A DNA stretch of 64,000 nucleotides. Origin: Tritrichomonas musculus. Its lineage: Eukaryota > Parabasalia > Tritrichomonadida > Tritrichomonadidae. Location: NCBI GenBank assembly GCA_039105265.1, contig JAPFFF010000018.1, positions 1,116,001-1,180,000 on the forward strand, in the 5' to 3' direction. The position numbers were made by a program, and so were the translations under genes. This document shows, one piece after another, positions 10,701 through 20,398 of this stretch (its first letter is position 1; every line of letters starts with the position of its first letter). The notes under the pieces are model-generated. The model made no database searches, was not told the origin of the DNA, and saw nothing but the letters and a program-made list of their open reading frames with translations.

Positions 10701-11178
10701 GGGAAACATAAACGCCCAGTTTTATTACGGTTACAACTTGTTCAACGGTAACGGTATCGACAAGAATCCGGAGGAAGCTAACAAGTACTACAAAATGGCC
10801 GCAGATAAGGGCAATTCAAATTCACAATGCAACCTCGCGTGCTCTTACTTGAACGGAATCGGAATCGCTAAAGATATCGAAAAGGCTAATAAGTACTACA
10901 AAATGTCAGCTGACTCTGGAAACGCAGTCGCCCAGTACAACTACGGCTTGCATTTGATGAACGGAAAAGGAGTCGAAAAAAATGTGAAGTTGGGAGCCGT
11001 TTATTTGAAGAAAAGCGCTGATTCGGGAAACTCAAGCGCTCAGTACTGCATGTCTTTCTGCTTCGAAAATGGAACGGGAGTCGCGATTAATAAGGAGATG
11101 GCTGAAAAATACCTCAAAATGAGCGCTGCTGGTGGAAACAAATTAGCAATACAGAATCTAAAACATAAAAATATTTGA
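7768..11178 (+). CDS. Ubiquitin-like / TKL pseudokinase / Sel1-repeat protein
   Basis: The frame opens at a GTG at 7768, with an in-frame stop at 7753-7755 and the first ATG only at 7867 (residue 34). A beta-grasp, ubiquitin-like domain spans residues 3-86, so the ATG would cut into it; a non-AUG start, an upstream exon or a sequencing error are all possible. A linker with an Asn run leads to a TKL-type kinase fold (about 245-495). The VAIK-type lysine is kept (YAIK, K269), but there is no glycine loop, the catalytic Asp is Asn (HRN, N362) and DFG reads DAG (380-382), so it is probably inactive. About 15 Sel1 repeats follow to the end (typically GNAxAQYNYGxxLxxGxGVxKDxxEANKYYKxAAD). Sel1 solenoids are protein scaffolds, so an adaptor role is likely. 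Third-position GC rises sharply from about 9300, in the Sel1 part. Confidence 0.85.
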   Translation: MTDFIQLYTTNDINTAPSDSFSYPVDAYGAEIQMEAMRNLHMSFDPHYSVFLAGPNVEPQKLKSKYTLRSLGASSGMVLYVLLTDPKPNSSIPTNTRPLNGQTFLPRLNTSHSNKGPVLNKLSTPGAPSLRPQITSDLAPKPIPLIMQNKGLKSNQILANKPSDNIPNHPFLNSSVQRGHAQNLSSLKSQIPYPKPSNNNNNNNNNANNQIGNPTNENIKKNPSFDEDPNSSSELAPYLFKETDFDIIKTNHSFSIATEKSTGITYAIKKLKGQIQTEKLFKEFLNIFNAEAGCVLHIEGLIQNPPSIIYEYSSYGSLENILDAECIMESPDEWDSTAKMITLFGIAEGMRELHSKRIMHRNLKPSNIIFDDHLFPKIGDAGFTREYEHNPSYMAPEMLSGGPYKSKVDIFAYGMIVYQLISEKPPFEPSVSFHQIKKFILAGKRPKIPDNVPPNYSSLIENCWNQDPTVRPSFNSIVEMFVKGSLNFPDADLDAFKDFQNTFTPQYDPERAKVTPIQKSAKQGNSESQLTFSRYLMRGIGVVKNMKEGVKYLKMSADNGNDKAQFLFGRLLLRFDKQVDEATKYLLKSATSGNSHSKALLSYLQHGPSSTTVSSNASQTDITALLERAADLKKKDPQESFNCFKKAADLGNSKAQLQVALAYHNGQMGVTKDLTEANKYYKLAGDQGNAKALCNLAFNMQNGNGIAKDVKQANELFLKSSEKGYSTAQYNYGCNLMNGVGVDQNQKEANKYFKLAADNGHSQAMMTYATNLSKGIGIGKNLTEANKYIKLAIDADEKNVNALFLYANNLLNGNGIEKNPEEANKYYKKAADLGHSRSMFNYAFNLQKGIGFDHKDVVEANKYYKMSADLKYPVAQYNYAINLESGNGVDKDVAEANKYYKMAADLGNSNAQYSYAMNLIKGVGVQTNIDLANKYLKKSVDQKNHRAQYQYALHLQKGTGVEQDRKLANDLLKLSADQGNINAQFYYGYNLFNGNGIDKNPEEANKYYKMAADKGNSNSQCNLACSYLNGIGIAKDIEKANKYYKMSADSGNAVAQYNYGLHLMNGKGVEKNVKLGAVYLKKSADSGNSSAQYCMSFCFENGTGVAINKEMAEKYLKMSAAGGNKLAIQNLKHKNI

Positions 11179-11876
11179 CTTTTTTGTTTTAATTTATAAT
11201 AAATATTAAATACATTCTTTTACATTCATTGCTTATTTATTTATTTATTTCACTATGTCTTTAAAAGGATCTTGATTTTAATGCTAAATGTTCTACATTG
11301 TTGTGGATATTGGAAATAAACTGCGAGTCATTTTTTGAATACAACACAATTTTTCTGAATAGTATTGAATAATGAAAATAATCATCTCAATTTTGAAATA
11401 AATAATTATTGATTTTCAATAAGAAATTGAAAATTGAATTGTATTAACATATTATTATCAACTCAGTGTTCAGTTTTTTCAAAAACGATGCTGTTAGCTT
11501 TTTAAAATATATTTAAGTTAAAAATATATATTATTTTATATTTTCTTTTTATCATTAGGGAAAAATTACATTTTAAATAATAATTTTTCAAGATAATTAT
11601 AATCATTTTAATATAGGTACTTTTTGAATGACTATTCAAAAAGTGACTTGTGCAAAAATGAAAAACAGTTTATATATTGCTTATGAATGGAAATGCAATA
11701 TTAAATGCTTACGTTGTTGTGGATATTGGAAATATATAATTGTTTATGAATTCATATGAAAGAAAACTTTACAAAATTGAGCTGTTGAATTCATCATACT
11801 ACATAATTGTTTTTAGTTTTGAATTTGTAACAACAAAGCTATATTTAAAAGACATATAATTATAGTCTTAAGTGAC
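11179..11876. other. Intergenic spacer with a 21-bp direct repeat
   Basis: Spacer between two convergent genes. It holds two exact copies of TTGTTGTGGATATTGGAAAT plus a final A, at 11298-11318 and 11714-11734, each inside a longer, weaker match (upstream both read AAATG, then a T/C/A-rich bridge). Otherwise AT-rich with no gene. Confidence 0.6.
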
Positions 11877-12490
11877 TTAATTCATTTTTTTGAAGTTTTG
11901 GATTAATAACTCTATTTGATTAAATCCTTTTTCATGTGCAATATCTTTCGCAGTTTTTCCATTTTTCCTAATATTTATATCGATATTTTTGGCTTGAAGA
12001 AGAAGAGCGACACTGTTTATATTTCCATACTTACATGAAATGTGAAGCGGTGTTGCACCTCTGTAAATAAAATAAATATAAAAAAAAACAATATCAGTTG
12101 CATTTATATTAATACTTGGATCTGAAAGAAGAATTTTTTCAATCTCCAGCGATTCTTCATCATTACTCATACAGCACAAATGAAGAGGAGTTCTCTTTTC
12201 ATTAATAAAATATTAATTGAAACGTAATTTAAAAAACACTTGAAGAAGAAAACTTTATAAAAGTTGTTGATATTTAAAAATGCCATTTCTCGAATTAACA
12301 TCAACTTTTCCTTTTTTCAATAAACACAAAACAATTTTCATATCTTTGTGAATAACAGCTTCATGCAGTGCTGTATTTGAATCAAAATCTTTTTTGTTTA
12401 CTTTGAAAAATTGTGCATAGTCAAGTAAAACATTTACAATTTCGAATTTAGAATTGATTACAGCGTAATGAAAGCAATTATTTTTATAAA
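11877..12490 (-). pseudogene. Interrupted C-terminal ankyrin repeats of the 12496-14565 gene
   Basis: Downstream of the stop at 12496, ankyrin coding sequence resumes in other frames. About 12480-12280 encodes two repeats starting NNCFHYAVINSKFEIVNVLL and ending VDVNSRN. About 12195-11877 encodes TPLHLCCMSNDEESLEIEKILL, then SININATD, then GATPLHISCKYGNINSVALLL and a normal-looking terminus ending LIQNFKKMN. Three AT-rich tracts interrupt the series: about 30 bases with a frame change near 12490-12513, about 90 bases near 12196-12285, and 27-30 bases in frame near 12064-12093. All three fall at the same place in the ankyrin unit, just before the TPLH helix. They may be degenerate insertions in a decaying gene or very short introns, although I cannot find consistent GT/AG borders. 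Confidence 0.55.
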
Positions 12491-12495
12491 AACAT

Positions 12496-14565
12496 TTAAA
12501 TAATAGTAATTTTACCATCTTTCTTACTTATTAACGCTGGATCATATTTAATTAAACAACAAACTTGTTCATAGTTTCCATGCTTGCATGCATAATGAAG
12601 AGGAATTTTACAATTCCGAGTTTCTTCTTTATAATCACAACCAACAGAGATCAAAAAAGCAATGATTTCAGGACAATCTTTTCCTTTACATGCATAATGA
12701 AGAGCATTCAAGCCTTTCTTGTTTCTGGAATGAATATCAACTTTATAATTGGACAATAAAAATTTAATCATTTCAACATTTCCACTTTTTGAAGCAAGAA
12801 GTAATATATTCTCGCCAAGTTTTGTTTCATCATTGACATTTTTCGATGAAATAATAAATTTCACAATATCAAAATGCTCGTGAATGCAAGCAATCAAAAT
12901 TGGAGTTGTTGAATCCTTCGTATTAATTGTATTTGTATCCGCTTTACATTCAATTAATAATTTAACAATGCTTAAATGGCCCTTCTTGCATGCATAATAA
13001 AAAGGAGTCTGATGATTGTATGTCAATGAATTTATTCGAATCGATTCGTTCTTCACCAAAAGAGAAACAATTTCATAATTTCCAAATTTGCATGCAAAAT
13101 GCAACGGCGTCATTCGATTCGTATAAAATGTTTCCGAATTGACGTCAATTTTTGGATGTGATAACAATAATTTAGTTGTTTCAATATTGCCGTTTTGACA
13201 GGTGATGTGAAGTGGTGACACATCCTCATGAATAATTTTTGAATTGACATCAACAAAAGACGATAATTTGCAATTCAAAATAAAATTGACGAGTTTTGAA
13301 TCATCATTCAAACATCCAAAGTGAAGTGAAGTTTGTCCCCTTGAATTTTTATGGTCAATATCAATTCCAGGCAGATTTGTAATAAATTCAAAAAGTGACA
13401 GTTGACTAGATTCAGCTGAAAGCAACAGTATGTCATTCAATGGAATTCTTTGTTCATTTATCAATTGTTTTAAAATTGTGAAATTTGAAAAAAGAAAACA
13501 ATTTTTGACAACTTCTTCTGTGATTTTGAATTGGTTTTTAGTTTCAATGAGCCAATTGAATAATTCATGATGATGAAAAGCAACCGCTATTTTCAATGTA
13601 TCGTCAAATGTTGCACCTTTTTGTTCACATATGTGAATGATTTCTGAATTCGCGCCGGCAATTGCAAAAGCGCCAATTTTGTTTCTATCTATTTGAATGT
13701 GATTGTTGAGAAGAAACTTGAAACATTTGATCGATGAAAGAAATGCTGAGTACTCAATCAATGAAACATCATAAAAACGTGAATTGATGTCAAATTCTGG
13801 TTTTGAAATGTAAATTTGAAGTGAATCAACATCGTCATTTTCTAGAATTGAAAACAAACAACTTGCAAATTTCAATGAAGTGTCATTCTCAATATCATTT
13901 CGATTTTTAATAATAACGGTTTTGATTTTTGAATTTTGAATTGAGCTCTCAAAATGATTCAAAAATAACATTGAATGAAAATTTGAAAGAAAATTGTCAC
14001 GAAATCGAAAAAGAAAATGCTTCATTTCCAAGAGTTTTTCAAATTCTTGATAAACAAGAATGTTTTTTTCTGTTTCTGCTTTCTTTAAAAAACTAATATA
14101 TTCGTTCGTTTTTGAAGGCCTGACAACACACAAAGATAAAAATGTTCGTGCAAAAAAATGAAAATTTTTAAAAGTTAATTCATTCAAGATTGATTCATAT
14201 GATTCATTTATTACATGGTTTGAGTAGTTCTCAAGTTCTAAAAAATGTGAATCAGTATCATTAAGGAAATTTTGATAAGAATTTTCAAGAAATTGTATTT
14301 GGTCATTAAAACATTGAATTTTAAAAACTTTGGAAAAGCTTGTAATGAAGGGTATCATATCATAAGTTATCTTCATTTCTTTCCCATTTAAAAAATCTTT
14401 GAAAATAGACTCATTCCCTTGAAATGAATCTATATTGCAAACAAAACAATCAGATTTTGGATTTCTTTCAAAATATTCTTTGATAGCTGGAGACTTATTC
14501 ATGATAAATTCTTTGTCACATCCAAATTCTTGAGAATTCACAACTATAAATACAATTTTAACCAT
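12496..14565 (-). CDS. DUF3447/ankyrin-repeat protein with a divergent BTB-like N-terminus
   Basis: 689 residues from the ATG at 14565. Residues 1-110 resemble the divergent BTB-like head seen in trichomonad ankyrin proteins (FKDFLNGKEMKITYDMIPFITSFSKVFKI). A helical region follows, then a DUF3447-type segment (SLIEYSAFLSSIKCFKFLLNN, later GAFAIAGANSEIIHICEQ). From about residue 400 there are ankyrin repeats with the TPLHxACxxGxxxIVxLLL pattern (for example TPLHFACKFGNYEIVSLLV). The frame stops in the middle of a repeat (SKKDGKITII), and further repeats continue downstream in other frames, so the full product is either longer by splicing or this copy is truncated. Such proteins form one of the largest trichomonad families; ankyrin solenoids bind partner proteins, and no specific partner can be named. 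It is probably cytosolic, with no signal peptide. Confidence 0.8.
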   Translation of the reverse strand: MVKIVFIVVNSQEFGCDKEFIMNKSPAIKEYFERNPKSDCFVCNIDSFQGNESIFKDFLNGKEMKITYDMIPFITSFSKVFKIQCFNDQIQFLENSYQNFLNDTDSHFLELENYSNHVINESYESILNELTFKNFHFFARTFLSLCVVRPSKTNEYISFLKKAETEKNILVYQEFEKLLEMKHFLFRFRDNFLSNFHSMLFLNHFESSIQNSKIKTVIIKNRNDIENDTSLKFASCLFSILENDDVDSLQIYISKPEFDINSRFYDVSLIEYSAFLSSIKCFKFLLNNHIQIDRNKIGAFAIAGANSEIIHICEQKGATFDDTLKIAVAFHHHELFNWLIETKNQFKITEEVVKNCFLFSNFTILKQLINEQRIPLNDILLLSAESSQLSLFEFITNLPGIDIDHKNSRGQTSLHFGCLNDDSKLVNFILNCKLSSFVDVNSKIIHEDVSPLHITCQNGNIETTKLLLSHPKIDVNSETFYTNRMTPLHFACKFGNYEIVSLLVKNESIRINSLTYNHQTPFYYACKKGHLSIVKLLIECKADTNTINTKDSTTPILIACIHEHFDIVKFIISSKNVNDETKLGENILLLASKSGNVEMIKFLLSNYKVDIHSRNKKGLNALHYACKGKDCPEIIAFLISVGCDYKEETRNCKIPLHYACKHGNYEQVCCLIKYDPALISKKDGKITII

Positions 14566-14852
14566 TTCCTAATTATTCAAAAAATAAATTTTACAACCAC
14601 TTCAAATGATTATTATCAATTAAACTATCTTAAAACATATAATTACTCATATTTTTTTTGGAAAACTGTTGTTTTATTTAATTTATAAATTGAATAAATA
14701 AATAATATTATTATAATAATAATATTTATGATTTAGATGATATTAAATTAACAAATATTTTAAATTTTAATCTAGAAATTATGAAGATATGGTAAAAATA
14801 ATAAATTGACCATGTTTCTCAAAGTTTGCTTGAATTATTATTACATTCTACA

Positions 14853-16853
14853 ATGTCTTTTTGGGATATTGCAAACGACGTTTCTACAGATATTCAATCA
14901 CTTATTACCGCTGATAATCCAGATTATGATGCAATTCTTCAGAATCCAGAACTTCTTCGAACATTCATTGCTCAAGATGGAAATTTATTTAATTTTTTAT
15001 TAAATCCAACTACATTTAACAAAATTATTTCAATTATGATGACACATGAAAATATAAAGATTTCCAAGACCTGTGTCGAACTCTTTGTTGCCAAAGATTC
15101 ACCTCTTATGAAAAAACTGATATCTGATCAATCATTGTCAACAACATTAATCAACCTTTCACAAAATTCGCTTAATTCAAACGATCTTGTTCGAATTGGA
15201 TTTGTTTCAAGAATATATCAGAAAGCTTCTGAAACAATTGAGCTTCAAAACGATTTTATTAAATTGTTTAATACAAAATTAGAAATATTATCATTTTTAA
15301 CAAAAGTTATTAGTAATACGTCAGCTTATGATTTAATATTATCTTACTTAACAATTCAAAAACCAGAAGATCAATGGTTATTATTCGCTTATCTTCAAAT
15401 GATTCTACCAAAAGGCAAGTCTGCAAATTGTCCAAAATGCTTTTTCAAATATAAGGATAGCATACTTGGATTAATCAAATCGATGTCTACTTTTAAATTT
15501 ACTCAAAATCATAAAGAGAATATTATTCATCTTATGATGGAAATTTTCGGAAAAGAGAAATTACCTGATGTTGTTGATGTTTTTTCAGCAAATATATCGT
15601 TCATATATGATGCAGAAACAAGCAACAATGAAATCAAATACTTATTATTAACTTTAGCAGCAATGTTCCCACCTCAAAAAGCGATTCTTAATATATCAGC
15701 CAAACTCATTCAAAAGACTACATCTGAAAATTATGGACCACTTGAAAATGCAGCTCTAAATATTATATCTCTTTCTCCTTCAAAAACGCTTACTTTACTT
15801 ATTCCAACAATCATTGACAAATTTACCAAAGATACAACAAACACATTTCATCATTTGGCGTTTTTGAACTTTGTTAAACAATCAATGAAAGTTCCAGAAT
15901 TGCAGGCTGACCTTCTTAAAAAACTTCCTCCATTAATACTCGAAAATGCTGAAGCTTCTAAATGGAGACAGAATGCGAACCGAGTTGCTTTTTATCTCGA
16001 ACTTGCAAATATTCTTGATGAAGTAGGATCATCCAAAATAATAAGTGAAAACGACAAATGGAAGTCTTTTAAAGATTATGAACTTCTAAAATGGAGAAAA
16101 CGAAAAGAAGGTTTGGATGAAGCACCTGAAGCTGTCGCACAATCTAAACATGGAATTGATGCAGCTAAAGAAGATATTGACATTGCAACTACAAAAAATC
16201 AAGTCGAAACCAAAAATGTAGATTCCAATGCAATGCCACAATTCAACTTTCCTGATATGAATAATGGCTCAGATAATCAAAAACCAGAAAAAGTTGAATT
16301 TCCAGAATTTCCGGAAATCAATGCAACCGGAATTGAAAATAATCATCAAGAAAAAGTTGAGTTTCCAGAATTTCCAGATATGTCAAATGAAATAAATTCA
16401 TCTAACAGTCAGAAACAAGAAAATCCAGCTTTCCCAGAATTTCCATCATTCCAAAATGAAAATGAACAGCCAAAAGAAGAGAAGGTAGTTTTCCCAGAAT
16501 TTACGACTGATGATACTTCTAAAACCAATGATAATGGTTTTTCATTTCCTCCAATAGATAACAATAATGATAATGATAATCAACCCGAAAAAGTCGAATT
16601 TGGCTTTCCAACTGAAGATGAGCCAAAACAAAATAATATGAATTCTTTTGCTGCATCATTTAGCCAAACTCAGCCACGAAAGGCTGCAGCATTTAATGAT
16701 GATGATGGCGATGAATCTTTCGAGCACTTCATGGAATTGGTGAATAATCCATGTTGGGAATACCACGGACCATCACCAGAAGAACTTTTTGGACAGAAAG
16801 ACAGGTTTGCATCTCCTGATGACGCTTTTCAATTTCTTATTAACCAAACCTAA
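14853..16853 (+). CDS. SAPS-type protein (PP6/Sit4 phosphatase regulatory subunit family)
   Basis: The ATG at 14853 begins MSFWDIANDVSTDIQSL; the open frame extends upstream to 14826 only through a TTG, so the ATG is preferred (666 residues). The first 450 residues are an all-helical solenoid whose opening (ILQNPELLRTFIAQDGNLFNFLL, then CVELFVAKDSPLMKKLI and DLILSYLT) follows the layout of SAPS domains. Those bind and target the Sit4/PP6 phosphatase. The C-terminal third is acidic and disordered with a repeated KVEFPEFPE-like motif (at least five versions), ending in a short folded-looking piece (WEYHGPSPEELFGQKDRF). The repeated Phe/Pro motif may be a docking peptide. The family call rests on pattern resemblance; an unrelated helical-repeat protein is the alternative. 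Confidence 0.6.
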   Translation: MSFWDIANDVSTDIQSLITADNPDYDAILQNPELLRTFIAQDGNLFNFLLNPTTFNKIISIMMTHENIKISKTCVELFVAKDSPLMKKLISDQSLSTTLINLSQNSLNSNDLVRIGFVSRIYQKASETIELQNDFIKLFNTKLEILSFLTKVISNTSAYDLILSYLTIQKPEDQWLLFAYLQMILPKGKSANCPKCFFKYKDSILGLIKSMSTFKFTQNHKENIIHLMMEIFGKEKLPDVVDVFSANISFIYDAETSNNEIKYLLLTLAAMFPPQKAILNISAKLIQKTTSENYGPLENAALNIISLSPSKTLTLLIPTIIDKFTKDTTNTFHHLAFLNFVKQSMKVPELQADLLKKLPPLILENAEASKWRQNANRVAFYLELANILDEVGSSKIISENDKWKSFKDYELLKWRKRKEGLDEAPEAVAQSKHGIDAAKEDIDIATTKNQVETKNVDSNAMPQFNFPDMNNGSDNQKPEKVEFPEFPEINATGIENNHQEKVEFPEFPDMSNEINSSNSQKQENPAFPEFPSFQNENEQPKEEKVVFPEFTTDDTSKTNDNGFSFPPIDNNNDNDNQPEKVEFGFPTEDEPKQNNMNSFAASFSQTQPRKAAAFNDDDGDESFEHFMELVNNPCWEYHGPSPEELFGQKDRFASPDDAFQFLINQT

Positions 16854-18381
16854 TTGTTTAATTTTATTTTTATTATTGTATGAATGAATTTTAAATTGAT
16901 TTAGATAGGAATAGAATTATCTTCAATAAAAATATTAATCTCTATATCATTTCTTTAAATATCATTTATGTTCTATATAAGTTATTTAATGAACAACAAA
17001 TGATTTTATCTGTTCTATTTTCAGAATTCATCTTTTTACATTTTATTTCTTACTTCCTGTTTCTTGCTTTTCTTGATCAATCAATTTTGTATTTTTTGTT
17101 CAATTAGATGCAATAATTAAAGGTAGCTTTTGAACATTCAACAGTTGAAATGGAAGCTCAAAAAAATGAAAAAGGAAAACGAGAGGCATGTCAACCAAAA
17201 TTCTACTCGATAAATTTTTTTGAAAATGATAATATAAGATTTAAATGATGTATATTAAAACTTTTCCTCTTGAGCAAACGAAAACTTCTATACAGTTTTT
17301 AGTTTTCATTCAAATCATCATTTTTAACTCAATATCTTCAATTCAAAAAGTAGATATATTCAAATTTGATATATTGAAAAATGAATTCTCTTTCATTTTT
17401 GATAAGATCAAGATTGAATACCATTTCAATTTGAGAGAATTTTTATTGAATAGCTTTTCAATTTGAGAGATGGTTAATTGAATATTCTTTCAATTTGAGA
17501 AGAATAAATAAGTTTTATTTATAACTTGGAAACTGAATTATCAAAAATTAATTTTATGATATAAATATACTTTGATATTAATTATAAATTTATAAAAGTA
17601 ATTATATTTGCATATCACAAAAAATTTAAAACAAATATTTTAAAATATTTTATTTTGATTTTACAAAGTAGGTAAAATCATTATTTGATTTTTAATAAAG
17701 AAGTATATAATTTTTATTAATCAACAAAATAAATTTCTGCTCTAATATTCTCAAATATTTATTTAAAATATAATTATTTGAAAAAGTTCGATCGGTAAAA
17801 ATAAAAAATGATTTATTTCAAAATATTTTTATATAATTTTACAGTAAAATGAAATGAATTTATCATAAGTTCTATAAATCCTCTAAAAATCATATTTTGA
17901 GCACTAATTATAATTTATTTTTTCAATGAACTATCAATTGAATTGAAAGTATAATATTAGTGTATATTGAAAAGTATAAAAGAAAATCCCAATATAATTA
18001 TTAAAATGGCTGTTTTATTTTGATTAAAAAATGAAATATGATTAGTATCACAGATATTTGAAAATAAGACGTTTTATGTTTAGATATTTAAAGAACGTAT
18101 AGAGTAATCATAAAAACCATTAGTAATTTGTTAATATTATTGAGTTATAAATGTAAAGAATCTTGGATCTTATATTTCTATAGAGTGGATAAAATGAAAA
18201 ATCAAAATTGATGTTTTTTACCTAAAAACTATTAATTTTTATTGTACAAACTAAATAATTGGATTCCAGAGATCATAAATACATTCTTCTTTTTTATATT
18301 AATCTTTTATAATTGGACTTATCTTATTTTCTACTTTCACTTTTTGAGAGCTTTTTTTTGGTTGATATGCCTCTGGAAAAC

Positions 18382-18413
<32 letters not shown>

Positions 18414-18733
18414 CATAATGAGTCCAAAATTACTTCCCTCGAATCAAAAGCGAGTAAACTTTTAAATAAAAATGAATGTATATAAAAAATATTGCATTTA
18501 ATTGAACTTGCAAAAATTTTAAAATAGAAATGCTATAATAATTTAACTCAATTTTTTATATATAGATGAACTATTATATATGTATATATATATAATATTA
18601 TTAATAGTCAATGATTTTGCGACCAGGAATTAAAAAGCATACAGGATTTTTATATGATCCAACGCTAATGACTTATAAAATAACTACATCTAAACATTTT
18701 CTAGGATAACAAACAAAGAACTTTTTATTATTA
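16854..18733. other. Long AT-rich intergenic region with a 32-bp tandem repeat
   Basis: Nearly 1.9 kb between two convergent genes, without a supportable gene; a 73-codon open stretch at 17245-17466 is AT-driven and hydrophobic, without family features. It holds TTTCAATTTGAGA at 17424, 17456 and 17488, a 32-bp periodicity of about 2.5 copies, and a 31-base T tract at 18383-18413. Confidence 0.55.
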
Positions 18734-20398
18734 CTATCCGTCATTTTGAACAAAATCAAGGACATCCTTTTTAATTTCATTACTAATTTCAATGATATAA
18801 TCAAAAACAAACTTATTAAATTCCTCGCTTTTCATTGATGGCGGAAGAACTTTAATGGAATTACAGATTCCGATTTTTTCCGATTTAATATAACTCTCAT
18901 GTGCCTCATCATAATCTAGAGTTAACTTTAAGTGCCCTACTGAAAGCAGCTCTGCAAGATAAATTATATATGGATTAAGAAATACAACATTTTTATTTTC
19001 ATTTAGAAAAGTTCTTGGAAAATATTTTTTGAGTTTGTTTACAATGTCATTGTTTTCAATAAACTCATACAATTTTTTGAAAGCTTGCTTTTTTTCATAT
19101 TTTCTGATTTTATTTGAAGCTTGTGAGTCTTCCCCAAATAAATTTTGATCTTTATCAGTAATAATTGAGATCCATTTTATAACTTGATCGATGATTGTTT
19201 TACCAACTTTTAATGGAACTATTGAATCTTCAAGATTTTGAGGATATTTGGTTCCTTCTTTTGTTGAACGACAGCCACGAAAGAGAAGTGGAGAAAGTTG
19301 ATTAATTCCAGCTTCCCAAAATACTGGAAATGTTTGAATTATAATATCGAGTTTGTCGATTTCTTCTTTAGTAATTTCAGGAGTAATTTTGTATTTAGTA
19401 AGGTCGTATAAACCTTGTTGTGAATAAAAACTTTTACCTTTCGCAACAATCAATTTCCTAATTTTTTTAGCATATATATTTATTGGTTCATTGCTTTCAT
19501 CAAGATCTAGATCGTCAAAATTAATTTCACAATTTTCATCATCTTTTTCTTCTTTTATATCATATTTATCAAACGATTTATCTAAAAGTTTGATAACAAT
19601 GCATAAAGCCCGAACACCAGCGTCTAGAATTATTTTGTTTTTTGTACTGAAAATGATTACATTAATAAGGTTTTTAACAATTTTGTATCTGTCCTCCCAT
19701 GATCCTAAATTGATATTATCACCTATTTCATAATACGAAGAATGAAAAAGGTTGAGCAAATTATAAATCCGTTTAAATAATATTGAGTTAGTATCATCAT
19801 GATATGATCTAAAGTATTCTTTCGAATTTTGATGAATTGATTCTGCAATTTCGTTGAAAATTTTATGATTATAATTAGTATTTGTAATTATGTACTCAAG
19901 TAAATTGTAATATCCTAAATAATCAATATTTAAAATTAACTTTGGAATTAAATAATCAATGTCATCAAGAAAATATTTACGTGCAACATAATTTGACATA
20001 ATTCTTCCCCAATGAATGCTAGTATTATTATTTGCATCTTTTGAATCAACAAAGTGTACCATAATTTTTCTAAAATCATCAAGCTCTAATAATGTTTTCA
20101 TGGTTTTTGATGAAGGAGTTGAAAGTGCTATTGCAGAATTTCGTGATACCATAAAGAATCTTAAATCATTTTTTCGTTCCGCAGGTGGATCTTTGATAGT
20201 ATATTTTAGAATTTCAACAATATTGTCTTTAATAAATTGAATAAAAATTGGTGGCTCAGTACGAGAAGTGGATAATAATAAAAATGCGTAATGCGGATTT
20301 CCAAATATTTCCTCAATCATATCTATTGGACTTCCTTTATTCATATTAGCATCTAAATATTTGGTTATTTCATTCACAACAACCCTTTTTTTGAACAT
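18734..20398 (-). CDS. Second SAPS-like helical protein
   Basis: 554 residues from an ATG at 20398. It is all-helical. Its first 170 residues can be laid along SAPS domains: FIQFIKDNIVEILKYTIKDPPAER (compare the LLDFLLQP...QEPP region of mammalian PPP6R), then ALSTPSSKTMKTLLELDDF, VARKYFLDDIDYLIPKLI and LGYYNLLEYII (compare the IMDLLLRLL step). An acidic loop (EEKDDENCEINFDDLDLDES) splits the solenoid, and the C-terminal part includes FPVFWEAGINQLSPLLFRGCRS. It would act by binding a Sit4/PP6-like phosphatase in the cytosol. It lacks the FPEFP tail of the 14853 protein. The start codon lies 45 bases from that of the divergent kinase/BspA gene. The family call is by pattern and moderately sure. 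Confidence 0.55.
   Translation of the reverse strand: MFKKRVVVNEITKYLDANMNKGSPIDMIEEIFGNPHYAFLLLSTSRTEPPIFIQFIKDNIVEILKYTIKDPPAERKNDLRFFMVSRNSAIALSTPSSKTMKTLLELDDFRKIMVHFVDSKDANNNTSIHWGRIMSNYVARKYFLDDIDYLIPKLILNIDYLGYYNLLEYIITNTNYNHKIFNEIAESIHQNSKEYFRSYHDDTNSILFKRIYNLLNLFHSSYYEIGDNINLGSWEDRYKIVKNLINVIIFSTKNKIILDAGVRALCIVIKLLDKSFDKYDIKEEKDDENCEINFDDLDLDESNEPINIYAKKIRKLIVAKGKSFYSQQGLYDLTKYKITPEITKEEIDKLDIIIQTFPVFWEAGINQLSPLLFRGCRSTKEGTKYPQNLEDSIVPLKVGKTIIDQVIKWISIITDKDQNLFGEDSQASNKIRKYEKKQAFKKLYEFIENNDIVNKLKKYFPRTFLNENKNVVFLNPYIIYLAELLSVGHLKLTLDYDEAHESYIKSEKIGICNSIKVLPPSMKSEEFNKFVFDYIIEISNEIKKDVLDFVQNDG

Noticed and set aside
12062-12095. GT-AG intron in the last ankyrin piece (T-rich tract ending TTTACAG)
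   Set aside because: The only GT..AG choice is 29 bases long and would break the frame of the following repeat.
17245-17466. 73-codon open frame in the 16854-18733 spacer
   Set aside because: AT-driven composition; its end overlaps the 32-bp tandem repeat.
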